From Acinetobacter courvalinii (GTDB lineage Bacteria; Pseudomonadota; Gammaproteobacteria; Pseudomonadales; Moraxellaceae), in the NCBI RefSeq assembly GCF_014635545.1, contig NZ_BMDA01000001.1:884739-948738 (forward strand): 64,000 nucleotides of DNA, in the 5' to 3' direction. The translations under genes were made by a program, and so were the position numbers. Below are positions 8,353 through 17,419 of the stretch, piece by piece (position 1 is the stretch's first letter; each line of letters starts with the position of its first letter). The notes under the pieces were generated by a model. The model worked only from the letters and a program-made list of their open reading frames with translations, searched no databases and had not been told where the DNA came from.

Positions 8353-9126
8353 GTGTCAGACCATTTAGAAAACGAATTTGAGCTAAGCAATGAGGAAATG
8401 CATCTCTATAGCCGTCAGATTTTACTGGATGGTTGGGATCTCGAGGCACAAGAACGGCTGAAACTTGCCAATGTACTGATCATCGGCGCAGGGGGGATCG
8501 GCTGTACCAGTGCCGAACTGCTGGCACGTGCAGGGGTAGGTAAAATTACAATTATCGATGCGGATACCATTGAGATCAGTAATCTACAACGACAAATTGC
8601 ATTTACCTCAAATGATTTAGGCCGATATAAAGCTGAAATCTTGGCTAAACATCTCCAAGCCATTAATCCACATATACAGGTCAATTATCAAAATATACGT
8701 TTCGATGCAATAAATGCGGATGAACTCGTACAGCATCAGGATGTAGTGTTAGATGGTTGTGATAATTTTACCACCCGTTATCTGGTCAATGCAGTGTGTA
8801 AAAAACATCAGGTCCCGTTAATTAGTGCTTCAGCCATTGGCTTTGAAGGGCAAATGTTTATGGTTGAGTCAGATTCAGCCTGTTATGAATGCTTATTTCC
8901 AAAGGAAGAGCATGCCAATGAAGGGTTACGCTGTGCCGAGTCTGGCGTGTTGGCAACTACGCCTGTAATGATTGCGTCATTACAAGCACATCACACTTTA
9001 TTGTTTTTAGGATTAGGTTTAACCCCACTGAAGCAAAAACTGTTGCTCTGGAATGGCCTAAACCTATCGCAACGCATTCTTAAATTTGAAAAAGATGTAA
9101 ATTGTCCAGTTTGTCAGGCAACTTGA
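8353..9126 (+). CDS. moeB: MoeB/ThiF-family sulfur-carrier adenylyltransferase
   Basis: The 257-residue protein matches MoeB along its length. It has Y-S-R-Q-I near residue 19, the ATP-binding G-A-G-G-I-G-C near 48, D-A-D-T-I-E-I-S-N-L-Q-R-Q near 75, the catalytic Asp in D-G-C-D-N near 135, and two zinc-binding CxxC pairs (C-Y-E-C near 174 and C-P-V-C at the C-terminus). It adenylates the C-terminal glycine of a ubiquitin-like carrier such as MoaD or ThiS for molybdopterin or thiamine synthesis. The start is a GTG at 8353; the E-L-S-N-E-E-M opening matches E. coli MoeB, supporting it over the ATG at 8401. No molybdenum cofactor or thiamine genes are adjacent, so ThiF or HesA-type use is possible. 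Confidence 0.88.
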   Translation: MSDHLENEFELSNEEMHLYSRQILLDGWDLEAQERLKLANVLIIGAGGIGCTSAELLARAGVGKITIIDADTIEISNLQRQIAFTSNDLGRYKAEILAKHLQAINPHIQVNYQNIRFDAINADELVQHQDVVLDGCDNFTTRYLVNAVCKKHQVPLISASAIGFEGQMFMVESDSACYECLFPKEEHANEGLRCAESGVLATTPVMIASLQAHHTLLFLGLGLTPLKQKLLLWNGLNLSQRILKFEKDVNCPVCQAT

Positions 9127-9182
9127 TCGGTAAAATGAGCAAAATTTGCTAAACTAATGCCATCTGTGAGGCAAGAAAGATT

Positions 9183-10481
9183 ATGAAAAGAAATATTTTA
9201 TTCGATGGATTACGCTCTGTAGCACGTATCGGTGAAACAGTGGTGGTTGCAGCACAAGCAGGTGTGAAATATGCAACTGAGAAACCAAGCAATGCCAAAC
9301 TCATGCGTGAAACCTTTGAGTCGCTTGGTTCGACTTATATCAAGCTGGGTCAGTTTATTGCCAGTACGCCGTCTTTATTCCCGCGAGAATATGTGCAGGA
9401 GTTTCAGGGCTGTCTGGATCAAACCCCGACTTTACCGTTTAGCTATATTCAAAAGGTTTTGGCAGAAGAGTTCGAAGGTCGCAACCTCAATGAAATTTTC
9501 AGTTTTATTGATGAAAAACCATTGGCGTCTGCCTCAATTGCACAGGTGCATCCGGCCAGACTGGTCACCGGTGAAGACGTGGTTTTAAAAGTACAGAAAC
9601 CGGGTGTGGAAACGATTCTGTATACCGATCTGAATGTGGTGCACTGGGCAACCAAATTACTGGAAAAAGCCATGCCGAAAATCAAGTTTGCATCGCTTTC
9701 TGAAATTGTGGATGAGATTAAGACACGCATGGTACGTGAAGTTGATTTTATTGAAGAAGCGCAAAATCTGGATGACTTTATCCAGTACCTGAACATTTCA
9801 GGCAATCAGGCTGCGACTGCACCCAAAGTGTATCATCAGTTTTCGACCCGTCGTGTACTGACCATGCAGCGTCTATATGGTGTGCCATTAACCGACTTTG
9901 ATGTGGTTAAGCAGTATGCTAAAGATCCTACCCAAGTCCTGATTACAGCCATGAATACCTGGTTTGGTAGCTTGATGTTGTGCAAGAGTTTCCATGCAGA
10001 CTTACATGCTGGCAATCTGATGCTGCTGGAAGATGGTCGTATTGGCTTTATCGATTTCGGTATTGTCGGTCAGTTAAAGCCGGAAGTCTGGACGGCATGT
10101 ATGGCCTTTATGGATGCGTTACAGCATACCAACTATGTGGCAATGGCTGAGAATATGCTCAAGATGGGCATGACCCACCAGAAAATTGATACTCAGGTAT
10201 TGGCAGATGATCTGGAGCGTTTGTTTAGTGGGGTATTGCTGGCAGATCCGCAAGAAATTCTGAGTTCGAATCCGGCAGATCTGAATGACATCATGATGGA
10301 TATGGTGGCTGTGGGTGAACGTCATGGCATCAAATTCCCGCGTGACTTCGCGTTATTATTCAAGCAAATGTTATATTTTGATCGTTTCATGCGTGTTCTC
10401 GCACCTTATACCGATATTTATGCTGACCAGCGTTTGAAAATGGTTCACAATATTGAACCTGCTTCGTTTTTAAAGCATTAA
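9183..10481 (+). CDS. ABC1/AarF (UbiB-type) atypical kinase
   Basis: The 432-residue protein has the ABC1/UbiB features in order: the KxGQ motif in Y-I-K-L-G-Q-F near residue 54, the alanine-rich loop P-L-A-S-A-S-I-A-Q-V-H near 115, the lysine in V-L-K-V-Q-K-P-G, the catalytic loop F-H-A-D-L-H-A-G-N near 278 and the metal-binding I-D-F-G near 297. Unlike canonical bacterial UbiB I see no strong pair of C-terminal membrane helices, so this may be a paralogue rather than UbiB itself. Members act as ATPases or lipid-related kinases supporting ubiquinone biosynthesis. It stands between moeB and folB, the latter 27 bases downstream and possibly co-transcribed. Confidence 0.85.
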   Translation: MKRNILFDGLRSVARIGETVVVAAQAGVKYATEKPSNAKLMRETFESLGSTYIKLGQFIASTPSLFPREYVQEFQGCLDQTPTLPFSYIQKVLAEEFEGRNLNEIFSFIDEKPLASASIAQVHPARLVTGEDVVLKVQKPGVETILYTDLNVVHWATKLLEKAMPKIKFASLSEIVDEIKTRMVREVDFIEEAQNLDDFIQYLNISGNQAATAPKVYHQFSTRRVLTMQRLYGVPLTDFDVVKQYAKDPTQVLITAMNTWFGSLMLCKSFHADLHAGNLMLLEDGRIGFIDFGIVGQLKPEVWTACMAFMDALQHTNYVAMAENMLKMGMTHQKIDTQVLADDLERLFSGVLLADPQEILSSNPADLNDIMMDMVAVGERHGIKFPRDFALLFKQMLYFDRFMRVLAPYTDIYADQRLKMVHNIEPASFLKH

Positions 10482-10507
10482 TTTATTTATCGGTTCAATA
10501 GGTCATT

Positions 10508-10888
10508 ATGGATGCCATTATCATTGAAGGGTTAAAGGTGGATACGGTCATTGGCTGTTTCAGCTGGGAACGCCAGATTATTCAACCTTTAATGCTAGAT
10601 CTCACCATTCATAATGATCTATCCCAGGCTGCACACTCGGATGAGCTGGAAGACACGCTCAACTATGCTCAAATTTGCGAGCTTGCAGCTCAAGTCATTC
10701 AAGAGGCGCAACCCAAACTGATTGAGCATGCTGCTCAACTGGTGCTTGAGTGTCTGTTTAGCACTTTTCCTTCGATCGAATCGATCACTATCACCATTCG
10801 CAAACCCGCCATTATTGCTCAAGCTAATGCAGTAGGAATTCGCCTTGAACGCAACAGAAACAATTTTTGCGCTCGCACTGGCGAGTAA
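10508..10888 (+). CDS. folB: Dihydroneopterin aldolase FolB
   Basis: The 126-residue protein fits FolB throughout: the opening D-A-I-I-I-E-G-L-K-V-D-T-V-I-G-C, the W-E-R-Q motif near residue 24, the T-L-N-Y-A segment near 49 and the catalytic lysine region in T-I-R-K-P-A near 98. It cleaves (and can epimerise) 7,8-dihydroneopterin to 6-hydroxymethyl-7,8-dihydropterin and glycolaldehyde in folate synthesis. The next gene, folK, acts on its product and overlaps its 3' end by 44 bases, which implies coupled translation. Confidence 0.92.
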   Translation: MDAIIIEGLKVDTVIGCFSWERQIIQPLMLDLTIHNDLSQAAHSDELEDTLNYAQICELAAQVIQEAQPKLIEHAAQLVLECLFSTFPSIESITITIRKPAIIAQANAVGIRLERNRNNFCARTGE

Positions 10889-11279
10889 TCTTCAGCAGCA
10901 ACAAAATTTCACTTTTGCTTATGAGCAGATTGCCCAGCTCGGTAGAGGGGTGTTTTCTCCGATTTATGAAATTCCTTGTCGGGATGGAATTGGGGCAGAT
11001 TACTGGAACTCGGCATGTCTGTTAAGCAGTCGACTCGGCGTTGATGAAGTCATCGAATTGCTTAAAAGGCTGGAACAGCAATCGGGACGGATTCGACCAT
11101 CACACCAGATCACGCTAGATATTGATGTAATTGCCTGGGGAAAGGATTTAGACACTATGCAGTTTAATCCTAAGAAGTTACCACTGGCGTTGGATGTGAA
11201 AATTCCTTTATTTGATTTATGGCCACATGCTGATTTAAGCTATGATCAAAAGATAAACTATCCTGTCATTACAATGTAA
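10845..11279 (+). CDS. folK: HPPK (FolK), short form with TTG start
   Basis: The protein of 144 residues begins at a TTG at 10845, with GTAGGA about 8 bases upstream and inside folB. It is related to 6-hydroxymethyl-7,8-dihydropterin pyrophosphokinase: A-L-A-S-N-L near residue 11, D-Y-W-N-S-A near 50, R-L-E-Q-Q-S-G-R near 75, and the metal-binding pair of aspartates in L-D-I-D-V-I near 92. The usual R-W-G-P-R-T-L-D segment is altered to R-P-S-H-Q-I-T-L-D and the C-terminus is about 15 residues shorter than E. coli FolK (159 residues). The metal-binding aspartates are kept, so activity is likely, but the pterin/ATP loop is unusual. Confidence 0.82.
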   Translation: MNATETIFALALASNLQQQQNFTFAYEQIAQLGRGVFSPIYEIPCRDGIGADYWNSACLLSSRLGVDEVIELLKRLEQQSGRIRPSHQITLDIDVIAWGKDLDTMQFNPKKLPLALDVKIPLFDLWPHADLSYDQKINYPVITM

Positions 11280-11320
11280 TTTGTTTGAATGTAATCTCAT
11301 AATAATTAGGACCATTGTTC

Positions 11321-11872
11321 ATGAAAAGTATTTTAATTTTATCGGCTTTGACGGTATTACTTTCTGGTTGTGCAGCCATGAGTGTTGAGCAATGTAAAAC
11401 GGCCAATTGGTTGAGTGTGGGAGAAAAAGACGGTTCGGCCGGGCATGAATCGCGTCTAGATAAGTATTATTCTTCTTGTCAGAAAGCCAATATTGTTCCC
11501 AATCAAAGCCTGTATGAAAAAGGCTATCAACAAGGTCTGGGCTATTACTGCCAGCCTGAGAATATCTTTAGTGAAGCCTTGGATGGACGAGGTGATTACA
11601 GGGTTTGTCCGGCGGAAAAGCGCCAGACTTTAAGACCTTATTATCAGGCTGCCAATGAATATTATCTGGCTGATTCAGAGTTCAGTCGCTCACAGAGTGA
11701 GATGAACCGTTACTTAAAGGAACTGGAGCGTACTGATCTATCCTCTAAAGTCCGGGATGATTATAAGAAGCGTTTATATGATCTACGTATCAATAGCAGC
11801 AGTGTCCAGTCACGTTATCATAATGCAGTCCGCAATATGGAGCGCTTTAAGGCTGAACATGGCCTCAATTAA
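11321..11872 (+). CDS. DUF2799-type lipoprotein
   Basis: The 183-residue protein begins at the ATG at 11321 with TTAGGA about 8 bases upstream, and has a lipoprotein signal with lipobox L-S-G-C near residue 16. The mature part matches the DUF2799 family: a C-K-T-A-N-W motif, G-x-x-D-G, Y-E-K-G-Y-Q-Q-G-L-G-Y-Y-C and four cysteines, followed by a charged helical tail (about 110-183) likely to form a coiled coil. Its function is not known in any species I can recall. It is probably monocistronic, with a strong terminator after it. Confidence 0.82.
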   Translation: MKSILILSALTVLLSGCAAMSVEQCKTANWLSVGEKDGSAGHESRLDKYYSSCQKANIVPNQSLYEKGYQQGLGYYCQPENIFSEALDGRGDYRVCPAEKRQTLRPYYQAANEYYLADSEFSRSQSEMNRYLKELERTDLSSKVRDDYKKRLYDLRINSSSVQSRYHNAVRNMERFKAEHGLN

Positions 11873-11894
11873 GTTACAAGTATCTTGCTCTCAT

Positions 11895-11925
11895 ACGCCT
11901 GTGATTTTAGTCACAGGCGTTTTGC
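11895..11925 (+). terminator. Rho-independent terminator
   Basis: A perfect 10-bp stem, ACGCCTGTGA (11895-11904) with TCACAGGCGT (11911-11920), has a 6-base loop and is followed by TTTGCTTTG. Confidence 0.82.
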
Positions 11926-12009
11926 TTTGTGAATTAAACATTTAAATTACAGACCCATGCCGAGATCAATGTTTAAATATTCAATTGAATCAACCGCAAG
12001 GGATGCAGC

Positions 12010-12462
12010 ATGCACATCAAATTTATTACGGTTGGAGTGATGGCCTATGTAGTCATGAACTCCGCTTATGCCATTGATGCCAAATATAGAGAACAACTCG
12101 AACGTTCAGGCTGTACGCAAATCAGTGAAGCGCAAGGCTGTGACATCAATAAGACCTCAGAAGAAAATATCAAGGCTGGCTTTAGCATACCTGATGCAGT
12201 TGCAACACCGGAACCTGCGGTCAATCAACCGCAATGGATTGCTGAAAGATCAGATGGCTCGACCTTGGCAACCATCCGAATTGACCCGCAGCAACGTGTC
12301 TGGGTGAATGATACCCGGGTGGCAGCCACTCAGAAAAATGGCCAGTTTGAGTTTAGGCAAGGCAAGATTAACTATACGATTTTTACTGATCTGGAAAAGC
12401 AGCCACAAAGTTTCTGGTCGGACCGTTATTCCACAGACAAAGGAAAAATTGTGTTTCGCTGA
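12010..12462 (+). CDS. Hypothetical exported protein
   Basis: The 150-residue protein has a signal peptide (residues about 1-21, cleavage after S-A-Y-A). I do not recognise it. The mature region has two cysteines near the N-terminus (S-G-C-T and G-C-D) that could pair, a proline-rich linker near residue 65 and a beta-rich C-terminal part with alternating hydrophobics and W-V-N-D-T-R-V. An AAGGGA ribosome site lies 6 bases before the ATG. It probably resides in the periplasm and stands alone between a terminator and the convergent coq7 unit. Confidence 0.72.
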   Translation: MHIKFITVGVMAYVVMNSAYAIDAKYREQLERSGCTQISEAQGCDINKTSEENIKAGFSIPDAVATPEPAVNQPQWIAERSDGSTLATIRIDPQQRVWVNDTRVAATQKNGQFEFRQGKINYTIFTDLEKQPQSFWSDRYSTDKGKIVFR

Positions 12463-12499
12463 TCTTTGAACAAGCGTTTTTCATGATGAATTTAGACAG

Positions 12500-12531
12500 A
12501 AAAAAGGGAATTACAGATTCATAATTCCCTT
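12500..12531 (-). terminator. Terminator of the coq7 unit
   Basis: An 8-bp stem (GGGAATTA at 12506-12513 with TAATTCCC at 12522-12529) is followed on the minus strand by six T residues. Confidence 0.75.
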
Positions 12532-12538
12532 GAATGAT

Positions 12539-13174
12539 TTATAGATAATAACTGGTTTTTGTCATTAATTTTGAAATCGCGGTCATGGTAATCCGTACAG
12601 GCACTGGTAAATCCACACCACCTGCACTCAATGCGGTATCACGATGATGCAACTCATCTTCATTCATCTGCTCAAGGATTTTGCGGGAGCGGTCATCATG
12701 CGCTGGCAATTGCTGGATATGTTCCTGTAAGTGCTGGCTGACCTGTCGTTCTGTCTCTGCAACAAAACCTAAACTGTATTTATCGCCTGCAATCCCTGCA
12801 ATTGCACCCATGCCATAAGACAAGCCGTACCAGATCGGGTTCAAGACACTGGTATGGCTATCCAGTTCTTTTAAACGATCTTCACACCAGGCCAGATGAT
12901 CCTGTTCTTCAATCGCCGCCTGCTGCATTTCTTCACGCACATGGGGCAGTTTTGCAGTCAATGCCTGACCGTGATAAAGCGCCTGGGCACACACTTCGCC
13001 ACTATGGTTAACGCGCATCAAACCTGCAACATGGCGTGCATCGCTGACACACAGCTGTGAAGGTTCATCGCTGGCTGGATTGGCGCGTTGGGCACTGGTC
13101 GCGCCCGGTACCAGACTACGTAAAGCCTGATCAAAAGAATTAATAACTTTATCGAGACCTGTGTATTGACGCAT
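12539..13174 (-). CDS. coq7: COQ7-type 2-polyprenyl-3-methyl-6-methoxy-1,4-benzoquinone monooxygenase
   Basis: The 211-residue protein is a di-iron carboxylate hydroxylase. Iron ligands are visible as the Glu in N-H-S-G-E-V near residue 60, E-E-Q-D-H near 91, the Glu in A-E-T-E-R-Q near 141 and D-E-L-H-H near 175. COQ7 carries out the C6 hydroxylation, the last hydroxylation of ubiquinone synthesis, at the membrane; many gammaproteobacteria use the flavoenzyme UbiF instead, while Acinetobacter and Pseudomonas use this type. The C-terminal helix is amphipathic. It starts 3 bases after the stop of the LplT-like gene, so the two form an operon. Confidence 0.93.
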   Translation of the reverse strand: MRQYTGLDKVINSFDQALRSLVPGATSAQRANPASDEPSQLCVSDARHVAGLMRVNHSGEVCAQALYHGQALTAKLPHVREEMQQAAIEEQDHLAWCEDRLKELDSHTSVLNPIWYGLSYGMGAIAGIAGDKYSLGFVAETERQVSQHLQEHIQQLPAHDDRSRKILEQMNEDELHHRDTALSAGGVDLPVPVRITMTAISKLMTKTSYYL

Positions 13175-13177
13175 ATA

Positions 13178-14497
13178 TTAATCCTCTAGAGTATTGGGCG
13201 CATTTTGCAGTAACGGTTTGAGTCGTTTTAATAACCAGAACGAAAAAATTGCGCTTAAAACAGCAGTAATAGTGAATAAGATTTTAATATCAATTTTTAA
13301 AATGCTTAAGATTAAAATTGAAAAAATTGCTGAAGAGACCATAAATACAGCATTCAGGATATTGTTTGCTGCCACCACACGCGCCCGATGAGAACGTGGT
13401 GAATAGGCCTGCATCATGGCATAAAGCGGTACGATATAAAAACCGCCGCTGATGCCCAATAAGGTCACGGCAAGCATCACATGATAATAGACTGCACCTT
13501 GGCTAAACATATCTTTCAACGTCAGTAGATCACCTGTACGTTCAGGTACAAATGCCAGACTGGCAGCGAGATAAAGGGCAAAAACCGTCAGGCCAATTGC
13601 GCCATAGGGCACCATCTTGATATTGATTTCCGTACCGCCAATACGTCGGCATAACAGAGAACCAACACCAATTCCGACCGAAAAGAAGGTTAACAGCAGA
13701 CTGACCACATTTTCTGAGGCATGTAAATTTTGTTGTGTCAGTTGCGGAATCTGGGTCAGGTAGGTTGCACCATAGAACCAGTACCAAGAATTACCTAACA
13801 GAATCACAAACACAACCGGGATGCTTTTGGCATAACCAATGGTCTGGAAACTGGTGCGGAAAAAGTTCCAGTCAATTTTTAAATCAGGCGCAGCAACTTT
13901 TTGCGGCAGGATAAAACGGCTACATAAATAGCCTAAGCAAGCAATAGTCACCACAGTTACACTGATCCAGAGCAGGTTGCCTTCAGAAGAAGCGATTACC
14001 GCGCCGCCGAGAATCATGCCCAGTAAAATCGCGATCGATGTACCTGACTGGAATAAGGCATTACCAGACATTAGCTCTTGTGGCTTTAAAATCTCAGGTA
14101 AAATGGCATATTTGATCGGCCCGAAACAGGTGGAATGCGTTCCCATCAAAAACAGCGCAAATAACAATAACCACAGATTGCCCAGCAAGAAACCTGCAGT
14201 ACCAATCAGCATAATGACGATTTCTAATATTTTAATGAAGCGAATCAGTTGGGAACGTTCATATTTATCCGCAATTTGCCCGGCTGTGGCCGAAAAGAAA
14301 AAGTAAGGCAGAATAAACAGTAAAGCTGCTAAATTATTTAAAGTACTGACTGGTGCGCTTTGTTGTTGTATCCAGCCATAAGTGATGACCAATAAGAGCG
14401 CTTGTTTATAAACATTATCATTCAGTGCTCCAAAAAATTGCGTGAAAAACATCGGTGCAAACCGACGTGATGTCATTAAGCGCTCATCTTGTTTCAT
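13178..14497 (-). CDS. MFS transporter of the lysophospholipid (LplT/Aas) type
   Basis: The 439-residue protein has about 12 membrane segments and the N-terminal signature F-F-T-Q-F-F-G-A-L-N-D-N-V-Y-K-Q, followed by G-Q-I-A-D-K-Y-E-R and F-G-P-I-K-Y-A-I-L-P-E, typical of the LplT branch that flips lysophospholipids across the inner membrane for re-acylation. Here it is a stand-alone permease; no acyltransferase domain is fused. Start at 14497 or at a second ATG at 14476 (M-T-S-R-R). It lies directly upstream of coq7 with a 3-base gap. Substrate assignment is by family only. Confidence 0.8.
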   Translation of the reverse strand: MKQDERLMTSRRFAPMFFTQFFGALNDNVYKQALLLVITYGWIQQQSAPVSTLNNLAALLFILPYFFFSATAGQIADKYERSQLIRFIKILEIVIMLIGTAGFLLGNLWLLLFALFLMGTHSTCFGPIKYAILPEILKPQELMSGNALFQSGTSIAILLGMILGGAVIASSEGNLLWISVTVVTIACLGYLCSRFILPQKVAAPDLKIDWNFFRTSFQTIGYAKSIPVVFVILLGNSWYWFYGATYLTQIPQLTQQNLHASENVVSLLLTFFSVGIGVGSLLCRRIGGTEINIKMVPYGAIGLTVFALYLAASLAFVPERTGDLLTLKDMFSQGAVYYHVMLAVTLLGISGGFYIVPLYAMMQAYSPRSHRARVVAANNILNAVFMVSSAIFSILILSILKIDIKILFTITAVLSAIFSFWLLKRLKPLLQNAPNTLED

Positions 14498-14659
14498 CGT
14501 GTGTTCACTTCATTGTGTTTTATAAAAAAATGTGACGAACTGTAAAAATGTGATGAAATGCATGTATGATATCCCTGTCTGATTGGATGAAAAATCAAAG
14601 ATTTGAAGTTATTTCAGCCATCAAAAACGATAAATTAAAAAATAAGTTTAGAGTTCTAC

Positions 14660-17371
14660 ATGCCATCTAAATCGAAGTTTAAACAGTCAACACTGGTTCA
14701 TTCTATGCATTTAATCTTTAAAATGCAGGGTTTTCCTAAACTTATTTGTAGCGGCTTCTTAATTAGTTCTTGTATATCAGTTGCTTGTGCACAAGAGCAA
14801 ATTCCGGACTCGCCTGAAAATCAGACAGCGGATCAGACTGAGCCGCAGGCGGATGCCGCCGCTGCACTGATGAAACAACGGCAAGCGCTTCTCAATAGCC
14901 CGGAGAATCCGTTGTCTGTGCAGGACAGTTTGTCTGCCTTAAAACATCAGGAGCAGGCGGCCAACCAGATTGATGAGTTAAAACCGATTCAGCTCGACGA
15001 TAATCTGGAAGATCTGCCGGTGATTCCGGTGGATCAAGGCATGGCCAATGAAATCTTCCGTGTAGCAGAAGATGCAAAAAATGAAGCAAAAAATTATCGT
15101 GAAAATACCGCCAAAACACCTGAAGTTTCGGTGAGCGATGTTTCTCAAACCGAACTGACCGAGATTAAAAGTGCACCCGTCAACATTGACAAGTTAATGC
15201 ACGACATTCAGACCGACAGTAAAATTGTTGTTGAAGCCAACGAGGCTGGTCGGACCTTACCTGAATTTCAGACTCAAACTGAGCAGGATGCTGAAAAAGA
15301 AGGTTTCTTTAAACGTATCTGGCATCGGTTCCGTCCAGAGAATTTGCTTAATCCAGATAAGGTGCCGCGTATTACCGCCGATGTGACAGGGGCACCACCT
15401 GTTCTGGCCGCAAATATCAAGGCCAAGTTATCCAGCTTTACCCAGGAATCTTTTGAGGAATTCAATGTCGCCTTACCGCAATTGCGTGCTTTAACCAATC
15501 AGGCAGCACAGGCGGTCGGTTATTACAATGCCACTTACACCTTTGTTAAAGAAAGTGACAACAAGGTCAAGGTAATTGTGGTGCCGAATGAACCGGTAAA
15601 AATCAAAGAACAGAATATCGAATTTACCGGTGCAGGGGCTAACATTCCGCAGTTCCAGGTCATCCGTTTGATTCCGGAACAAGATGAAGGTGATATTTTT
15701 AACCACGGCAAATATGAAGAGACCAAGAACAAAATTACCACAGTCGCTTCAGATAACGGTTATTTTGATGCGTTCTGGCGTTTGCATGACGTGAAGATCA
15801 GCCAGCCGGAAAAGACCGCCGATATTAACCTGAAATATGAAACCGGTGAGCGTTACAAACTCAAGAAAGTCGAATACCGGATGAGTGATCCGAGCAAGCC
15901 ATTGCCTTTGACCCAAAAAGTGCTGGATAGTCTGGCACCGTGGAATGAAGATGATGATTATGCCTTCTGGCGTGTAAATGCCCTGGCAAATAACTTAACC
16001 AATACCCGTTATTTTAACTATACGCTGGTGGATACCATTAAGCCGGATGCTATCCAGCCTCCGCTGGAGTTGCCGCCTGATCTGCAAGCTTTGGTCGACC
16101 AGCAACGTATTGAACAGTCCCAGCTGTTAAATAGCCAGCAAAAGGCGGATCTTGCCCGTGCGAAAATTACCTCTGCTGAAGAAGTCACTCAGGATGTTGT
16201 AGACGAATCGCAATTCTCGGGGGCCGAACAGGCACAGACCTATTCGTTAGCACGGTCAATGCCGATGCCAACGCATGAGGATGATGACGAGACACGTCAG
16301 AAGCAGGAAGAGCAAGCGCGTATTGACCAGAAGATTCCGGTAGTGGTGACCTTGAATGCTGACCGTTTAAACAGTCTGGAAACAGGTATTGGTTATGGGA
16401 CCGATACCGGGGCGCGTATTCGTAGCCAGTACCGTCGTGCTATTGTCAATAAATATGGTCATTCTTTTGATGCCAACGTCGAGGTTTCCGAAATTCGTCA
16501 GTCGATTGATGGTCGTTACAGCATTCCTTATAAACATCCGTTAAATGACTATTTCAACCTTGTGGGTGGTTATGAGCGTGAAACGCGTGATGACATTGGC
16601 CCGGATGTCAACTTGCTGATCGAGTCGGCCGTACTGGGTGGCGAACGTGTCATCAAGAATCCTTTGGGTGACTGGCAACATACCTTTGGCCTGCGTTACC
16701 GCCTAGACCGTTTAACTCAAAAAGGCGATGTTGATATTGATGAGTTACCGGATGCTTTCAAGGTTTCCGGAATTGATTCGGAACAAGAGTCTTTACTGTT
16801 GGGATACGAGGCTTCTAAAACCAATAGTAATACCCGTTTGAATCCAACCCGAGGCTTTAAACAGACCTATAAAGTTGAACTGGGCACAGAATCGCTGTTG
16901 TCTGACGCCAATATGGCGATTGTGAGTGCCGGCTGGCGCTTTATCTATTCACTGGGTGAAAATGACAATCACCAGTTTGTCGGTCGTGGCGATGCCAGCT
17001 ATATTTTTACCGATGACTTTAATAAAGTACCTTATAACTTGCGCTTCTTTACTGGTGGGGATCAGTCACTACGGGGCTTCGACTATAAGAGCTTATCACC
17101 AGAAGAAAATGGCTATAAATTGGGTGGACAAGCTTTAGGGGTTGGCTCGCTTGAATATAACTACCAGTTTAAAGATGGTTGGCGTGCAGCCGTGTTCTCG
17201 GATTTTGGTAATGCTTATGACAAACAGTTTAGCAATCCAACAGAATATAGCGTGGGTGTCGGTATCCGCTGGAGATCACCAATTGGGCCAATTCGTCTCG
17301 ATGTTGCTTCAGGTATTTCCAATGAGAATCATCCGATTCGATTGCATTTCTTTATTGGTCCACAACTTTAA
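14660..17371 (+). CDS. tamA: TamA outer-membrane assembly factor, enlarged
   Basis: The 903-residue protein has a signal sequence ending in A-C-A at residue 44 (a later start at residue 16 or 22 would shorten it). Then comes a polar Gln/Glu/Asp-rich region to about 215, POTRA domains at about 225-460, a second polar stretch at about 462-556 (with E-D-D-D-E-T near 540) and a 16-strand Omp85 barrel to the end. The barrel carries F-T-G-G-D-Q-S-L-R-G-F, the RGF motif, and G-P-I-R-L-D-V-A near the C-terminus. TamA works with TamB in outer-membrane protein or phospholipid transport. E. coli TamA has 577 residues, so the extra length is the two polar insertions. tamB follows 48 bases later. Confidence 0.92.
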   Translation: MPSKSKFKQSTLVHSMHLIFKMQGFPKLICSGFLISSCISVACAQEQIPDSPENQTADQTEPQADAAAALMKQRQALLNSPENPLSVQDSLSALKHQEQAANQIDELKPIQLDDNLEDLPVIPVDQGMANEIFRVAEDAKNEAKNYRENTAKTPEVSVSDVSQTELTEIKSAPVNIDKLMHDIQTDSKIVVEANEAGRTLPEFQTQTEQDAEKEGFFKRIWHRFRPENLLNPDKVPRITADVTGAPPVLAANIKAKLSSFTQESFEEFNVALPQLRALTNQAAQAVGYYNATYTFVKESDNKVKVIVVPNEPVKIKEQNIEFTGAGANIPQFQVIRLIPEQDEGDIFNHGKYEETKNKITTVASDNGYFDAFWRLHDVKISQPEKTADINLKYETGERYKLKKVEYRMSDPSKPLPLTQKVLDSLAPWNEDDDYAFWRVNALANNLTNTRYFNYTLVDTIKPDAIQPPLELPPDLQALVDQQRIEQSQLLNSQQKADLARAKITSAEEVTQDVVDESQFSGAEQAQTYSLARSMPMPTHEDDDETRQKQEEQARIDQKIPVVVTLNADRLNSLETGIGYGTDTGARIRSQYRRAIVNKYGHSFDANVEVSEIRQSIDGRYSIPYKHPLNDYFNLVGGYERETRDDIGPDVNLLIESAVLGGERVIKNPLGDWQHTFGLRYRLDRLTQKGDVDIDELPDAFKVSGIDSEQESLLLGYEASKTNSNTRLNPTRGFKQTYKVELGTESLLSDANMAIVSAGWRFIYSLGENDNHQFVGRGDASYIFTDDFNKVPYNLRFFTGGDQSLRGFDYKSLSPEENGYKLGGQALGVGSLEYNYQFKDGWRAAVFSDFGNAYDKQFSNPTEYSVGVGIRWRSPIGPIRLDVASGISNENHPIRLHFFIGPQL

Positions 17372-17419
17372 AAACTTTTATTTAGCCTGCTAACGCGGCA
17401 AAACAATTTCAGGTTGATT

